Shown here: positions 19,452 to 23,388 of the stretch, one piece after another | How positions within the stretch are numbered: the stretch's first letter is position 1 | How the letters are laid out: every line of letters begins with the position of its first letter | Source of the DNA: Oppiella nova | Lineage: Eukaryota; Arthropoda; Arachnida; Sarcoptiformes; Oppiidae | Direction: 5' to 3' | DNA: 23,388 bases | Assembly (NCBI GenBank): GCA_905397405.1 | Contig: CAJPVJ010000546.1 | Location: 1-23,388, forward strand | The notes under the pieces: model-generated | The model's database searches: none | What the model saw: only the letters and a program-made list of their open reading frames with translations | Told to the model about the DNA's origin: nothing | Position numbers and translations under genes: made by a program

Positions 19452-21358
19452 CTAATTCTCGGGCTTAAGGTTTTCACTCCTTTGAAGGGTATTCTTGACC
19501 TCACTTTTGGCACTACTGTCCCTCACTTTATTGAGATCTACACGACTCGTCCCCGTTGTACTCTCTGACTCTGTCTTATTTCTCCTTAAAACCAATCTCT
19601 GATGTTTTGCTATTCAAAAATCACAAAAAAAAACCACAAAATTATTTTCAATTCACACAAAACACTCATACGATTCCTATGCCTACATAAGCAGAAGTTG
19701 TTGACCACAGCGAACGACAGGACGGCCACGAAAATGATGACCAGAATCGCGATTATAACGCCAAACACATAGAAACCAATTTCACTTGAAATGCTCGGGA
19801 ATACACACTCAAATAAGTCCATCGCTTTCATATCCTATAGATATGCAGAATATTTCCATCAAACAGAATATCCTTTATAATTAAATACACAAATTCTCGG
19901 TCGACTCACTTTTTGCAGTACAAGTTGGGGCTTATCTCTGCCGATAAACTGGAGTTCAAACAGATATGTAGGTCCTCGGGTATCTAGCCTTCGCTGAGAC
20001 ATCCCGAGGCGGTTTCGTATTATTCACTTTAGGGACAGGTAAAGATGCATTTGGTACGCTAGCGACCCAAACCGGTCTTTACGTCATATCTATATCGCTA
20101 GCAGCTCAAATATAGATTTCCACGTTTTTTTAATTTGTCTGTATTTATAGCTATTATAGTAGAGTATAGGTGACGGCCTGCCATCAATGTCTGTCCGGCC
20201 GTTGATGATAATAAATACAGTTAATGTCTTGAAATCGTGAACAACGGGCAGATGGAGACGCTCGTGACTGATCTGATCGGCGGCATCGGGTGGCAGAAAC
20301 CAATGGAGTTCTTCCCTTCGGTACAATTCACCCAAGCCTTCCTCCATGTCGATCAGATATGAGTAAGGCTCAAGTAAGCTGGCATTATATGAATTGGCAC
20401 CTATATTGCCCAAACCATACTGGTTCAACTTCTGGATGTGATAGAACTCTTTGAGCGCCTGTTTGTCCGCGAAGAAGATCACCTGAATTTGTGCCATACG
20501 CTGCATATAGTATACGCATTGGTGTATGTCTTCAAACGGTGAGACATTTGGGTCTATTTCAAAATCTTCTAGCTTTTTTGGGAGAAGTGATAGTAAGCCC
20601 ACAAGGAGAGGAGGGAGCAGTAGGGCCGGGTGTCTCAGAACTCAACATAGTAGGCCTAGTCTAGGTGGGAGACTTAACAGTCAATGCCCGAGAACTCATG
20701 AACTATCGTTAGCTGATCCCGCATTGGGGTCGTCGGGAGGCTGCTGTGGGACCTGACGTTTACTTATGGGAACTACACTCTCGTCCAACGATGCGAACAG
20801 TGAGTTATGAAGTGATCCATTGAAGAATGGAATCTCATCGACGAGGACCCTGTAATGGGTGGCCTTGAGATCGGTGCCATTCCCACAACTAACCGGGTGC
20901 TGATAAAATCCGCCCAAATATCGGCCCACTATTTGGGTGACAAGAAAACGTTACATTCATTTGAACGCATGATAGGGACTGTTTGGTCGCCAATACTAAC
21001 CATTCACTGTCTTATCCCCTTCCATGACCTCTGGAGTGGACAGCCATCTCCTGTCGTAGTCTCTGAGTTGGTACACCTGAGGGCCGTCGCTCAGGTACCG
21101 AAAGCCGCCCGCAACGTACTGATAGTCGTAGTAATTGTCGCCAATTATCACATAGAAGTGGTCGTCGAAGAANTGATAGTCGTAGTAATTGTCGCCAATT
21201 ATCACATAGAAGTGGTCGTCGAAGAAGACAACGGCGTCCACGAAGTCCTTCTCCTCCTCGCAGATGCGGTTGTTCTCAATGTCTTGAAACACTTGACTCC
21301 GCACCAGATGTACCGTTGATAATAGGATGGCAATTACGGTGAGAGACTTGTGTGACAT
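19452..21358 (-). CDS. Single-pass membrane protein of unknown family, six exons
   Basis: Minus-strand model: 21358-21001, 20928-20753, 20572-20124, 19988-19910, 19834-19672, 19609-19452; about 442 residues once the 53-base join artefact is removed. A signal peptide spans 1-21 (SLTVIAILLSTVHLVRS). The ectodomain starts with a hemopexin-repeat-like strand pattern (VDAVVFFDDHFYVIIGDNYY) and has several N-glycosylation sites. Exon 5 encodes one membrane helix (FYVFGVIIAILVIIFVAVLS) and a CLCRHRNR stop-transfer. Exon 6 is a basic Ser/Thr-rich tail ending SENLKPEN. Exons 1, 5 and 6 are firm. The exon 2/3 join has two in-frame choices (20753/20572 or 20764/20568). The exon 3/4 join (AC|GTGGAA to GCGAAG|G) is weak: without it exon 3 runs to TAG at 20092-20090. 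A proline-rich frame at 20000-20060 may also be coding. Family, ligand and role unknown. Confidence 0.6.
21120..21226. repeat. 53-base exact direct repeat around a single N (assembly join)
   Basis: Bases 21120-21172 and 21174-21226 are identical on either side of N at 21173, inside exon 1 of the minus-strand membrane protein. The shift is 54 bases, so the frame survives and the protein seems to have a repeated FFDDHFYVIIGDNYYDY segment, which is an artefact of an unmerged overlap. Confidence 0.9.
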
Positions 21359-22540
21359 CTTAAGACATTTGAGTCATACGGATATAACAGTTGTTCAAAA
21401 GTTATTGCTTTTCTGCCAAAAAATTTCAATGCATTTGAGAACTCAATTCAAATGCAGTCATCGATTCTGGGATTCTGTCGCGCGCTCACTATCACTCAAA
21501 ATATTGTTTTTATTTACAGAATTAGACTATTATTAGTATACCTGGTATTAGTATACAACTGAACTAATTTGTGGTCAATCTATTAATTGTGGCTTAAATT
21601 CATAAAATGCTTTGAATAAAATAATTTGTTTTGTGTTATTTTATTATAATTTTTATTACATTTTACTTTTATTCATATGTTGTTTATTTGATTTAATTCT
21701 TTAATTAAAATAATTTTCTATGCACATGCAGTTTACTTGACATTCAATATTCTTATACATTGTAAGTCTAAAAACAGTATAAATGCATATTTTATTTTAG
21801 TTATTCAATATACTTTTAAAAGTATTCTATAAGATATTTTAAACGAAATATCATTAAATTTTAATTAATAATAACAAATTAAAACTGTGTGAGAGATGAC
21901 GTAATCTAATCCACTAGAAATCAAGTGCATGTGATTTACTTACGCTATTTCCTGCACACTTTGCAACTAACCGGCTATAACTTGATAAAAACACATTCAC
22001 AAATTCAATTAAAATAAAATTTCATTGCTACCTTATGGTTGAATACTGTTATTAGTACTATGTAGGGTTCTGCTAATTAGTTTTAACAAACATTAATATA
22101 ATTTTAATTTATAAGTTATGTTGATAAAATTCCTTTCATAAAATCAAATTAAACATCAAACAACTTATTATTAGATTAATTATCTAGTCTATTCAAATAC
22201 CAGATGGTCTATTATTATAGAGTATATTGTAAAATGAATACTAAACGTCCATTAAACACGTTATACCAAATTTCCTAAACATATTGACATTTATAAATGA
22301 CACTGGTACAGTACCGGTAATAATTTAGAGACAAGACAGTATTACACCATTAGTAAACAGTACTCGTAATTCAATATTATAATAACAACACAGTATACTT
22401 TTAATTTTTTCTAAAATTAGGTGAAATAATAATATTATCAAAGAATAGTGTTTAACAAACGCTTATTTATAGCAAGTTTCATTTGTTTAATAAGGCTGTT
22501 TACCAACAAAAATGATTAGTATATAATTATAATAATAGCT

Positions 22541-22560
22541 TAATAATAATAATAATAATA
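22541..22560. repeat. (TAA)n microsatellite
   Basis: About 6.5 TAA units in AT-rich non-coding DNA. Confidence 0.8.
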
Positions 22561-23261
22561 GTAATCATAATAGAGTTTTTCATCATTTAATTAATTAACT
22601 AAATATTAAGTTTTACAAATCAAAAAAGTAATCCAAAAATCAATTTCTGAGACCTTTAGAGACGCGTGAAATTGAAGACTTGTTTTTGTGATTACGATAT
22701 GAATATAATAACAAAAATAATTGTTGGCATTTATGGCCAAAAAACACAAAATATCAGATTTTCATATTCATTAAGATTTATGACATTTAAGAGAAACCAA
22801 AAAAAGCAAATAAATTTCATAAATTTTTTGTTTACTCTATAATAATCATTAATATTATTATTAGTTTTGTTATCCATAACTAATGGTTATACTCTCCCCC
22901 TCTTAGCCCCCAGTTTTTAGGTTATCTAAATACTTTAAGAACATTTGTTTTAGAAATTGATAGTAAATTTGCGTCTATTTTATGAACAAACCGATGACAT
23001 GACGGGTAAAACGGATGATAGGTATTGAAACATGAAATACATTTTTCTCAATTTATAATCGCTTTTATAATTATAATAATGAATATGAATACGAATAAAG
23101 CAAACAAACAGAACTTGAAATAATTAATTTACATTTCATTAACGACTCGTAAATAACTATAAAGTGAGACAAAAAATTTCTAGTAATGAAAGTCTTGTAA
23201 ATGGGAGTCTGATTACTGATCGCCTGAAGACTTCAATTACTGTATCAATTAAATCCAATCA

Positions 23262-23388
23262 TATGGAGTGTGTGAGAGTGTGAGTGGCTATGAATTAATT
23301 AGCAATGAATTAGATCTAGACTTAAGTCTATATTCAATCGGTAGAAGACATCAATTGCATCAGAGAGACAGCAATAGCAGGGCTATCG
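23262..23388 (-). repeat. Terminal inverted copy of 17076-17202
   Basis: The last 127 bases are the exact reverse complement of 17076-17202, and the copy runs precisely to the window end. A repeat of 127 bases at a sequence end equals a common maximum de Bruijn k-mer, so a graph-end artefact is likely. Confidence 0.95.

Larger units (their letters stand above)
21359..23388. other. AT-rich terminal region without a gene
   Basis: Promoter side of the minus-strand membrane protein gene (a GC-richer TCGCGCGCTC near 21478-21487), then about 1.8 kb of AT-rich DNA without a supportable exon. It holds a (TAA)n microsatellite at 22541-22560, an ACCGGT palindrome at 22312-22319 and the inverted 127-base copy at the very end. 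Confidence 0.6.

Noticed and set aside
20526-20756. Plus-strand frame rich in Ser, Gly and Arg
   Set aside because: It lies over the intron and exon 3 start of the minus-strand membrane protein; no independent support.
1-23388. CRISPR array, phage, plasmid or bacterial gene cluster
   Set aside because: No regularly spaced repeats, no bacterial gene organisation; genes are split by spliceosomal introns.

Overview
The window looks like nuclear DNA of a small arthropod, most likely an acariform mite (an oribatid would fit). The genes have short GT-AG introns (mostly about 43-285 bases), signal peptides, AATAAA polyadenylation signals and metazoan protein families, set in very AT-rich spacers. 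There is nothing bacterial, no CRISPR array and no operon. The mite assignment rests on gene style and protein families, not on a search.

Layout from left to right. (1) 2-355 (+): C-terminal end of a Tudor-domain protein. (2) 1319-1988 (+): secreted GM2-activator-like lipid-binding protein, two exons. (3) 2231-2542 (-): weak unassigned open frame. (4) 2672-3685 (+): C-terminal half of a USP4/11/15-like deubiquitinase with no catalytic-cysteine half in view. (5) 4639-5595 (+): secreted two-domain chitin-binding (peritrophin-A type) protein with a Pro/Thr-rich tail, interrupted by a contig join. (6) 6397-7141 (+): RING, TRAF-type zinc finger and ubiquitin-like domain ending in Gly-Gly, broken by a one-base frameshift. 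(7) 8782-12798 (+): nine-exon single-pass receptor-like protein with a CUB-like ectodomain. (8) 13362-13976 (-) and 14231-14677 (+): a head-to-head pair of small membrane proteins. (9) about 14941-15120: tRNA-derived SINE-like element. (10) 15449-16970 (+): C2H2-like zinc-finger protein. (11) 17970-18846 (-): a complete five-exon apolipoprotein-D-like lipocalin, rebuilt here exon by exon because no single exon gives a long open frame. (12) 19452-21358 (-): six-exon single-pass membrane protein of unknown family. (13) 21359-23388: AT-rich DNA with no gene seen.

Functionally this is an ordinary gene neighbourhood, biased to secreted and membrane proteins (lipid carriers, chitin binding, receptors) with two ubiquitin-pathway genes. 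I see no evidence that the genes act as one system. The most unusual biology is the RING/ubiquitin-like fusion with a processable-looking diglycine, and the two large receptor-like proteins I cannot assign.

Assembly quality matters here. Three single-N joins are each flanked by exact direct repeats (91, 192 and 53 bases), which are unmerged contig overlaps. The last 127 bases are an exact inverted copy of 17076-17202. A perfect 128-base tandem duplication lies at 7478-7733. Apparent duplications or frame breaks at these places should not be read as biology without raw reads.
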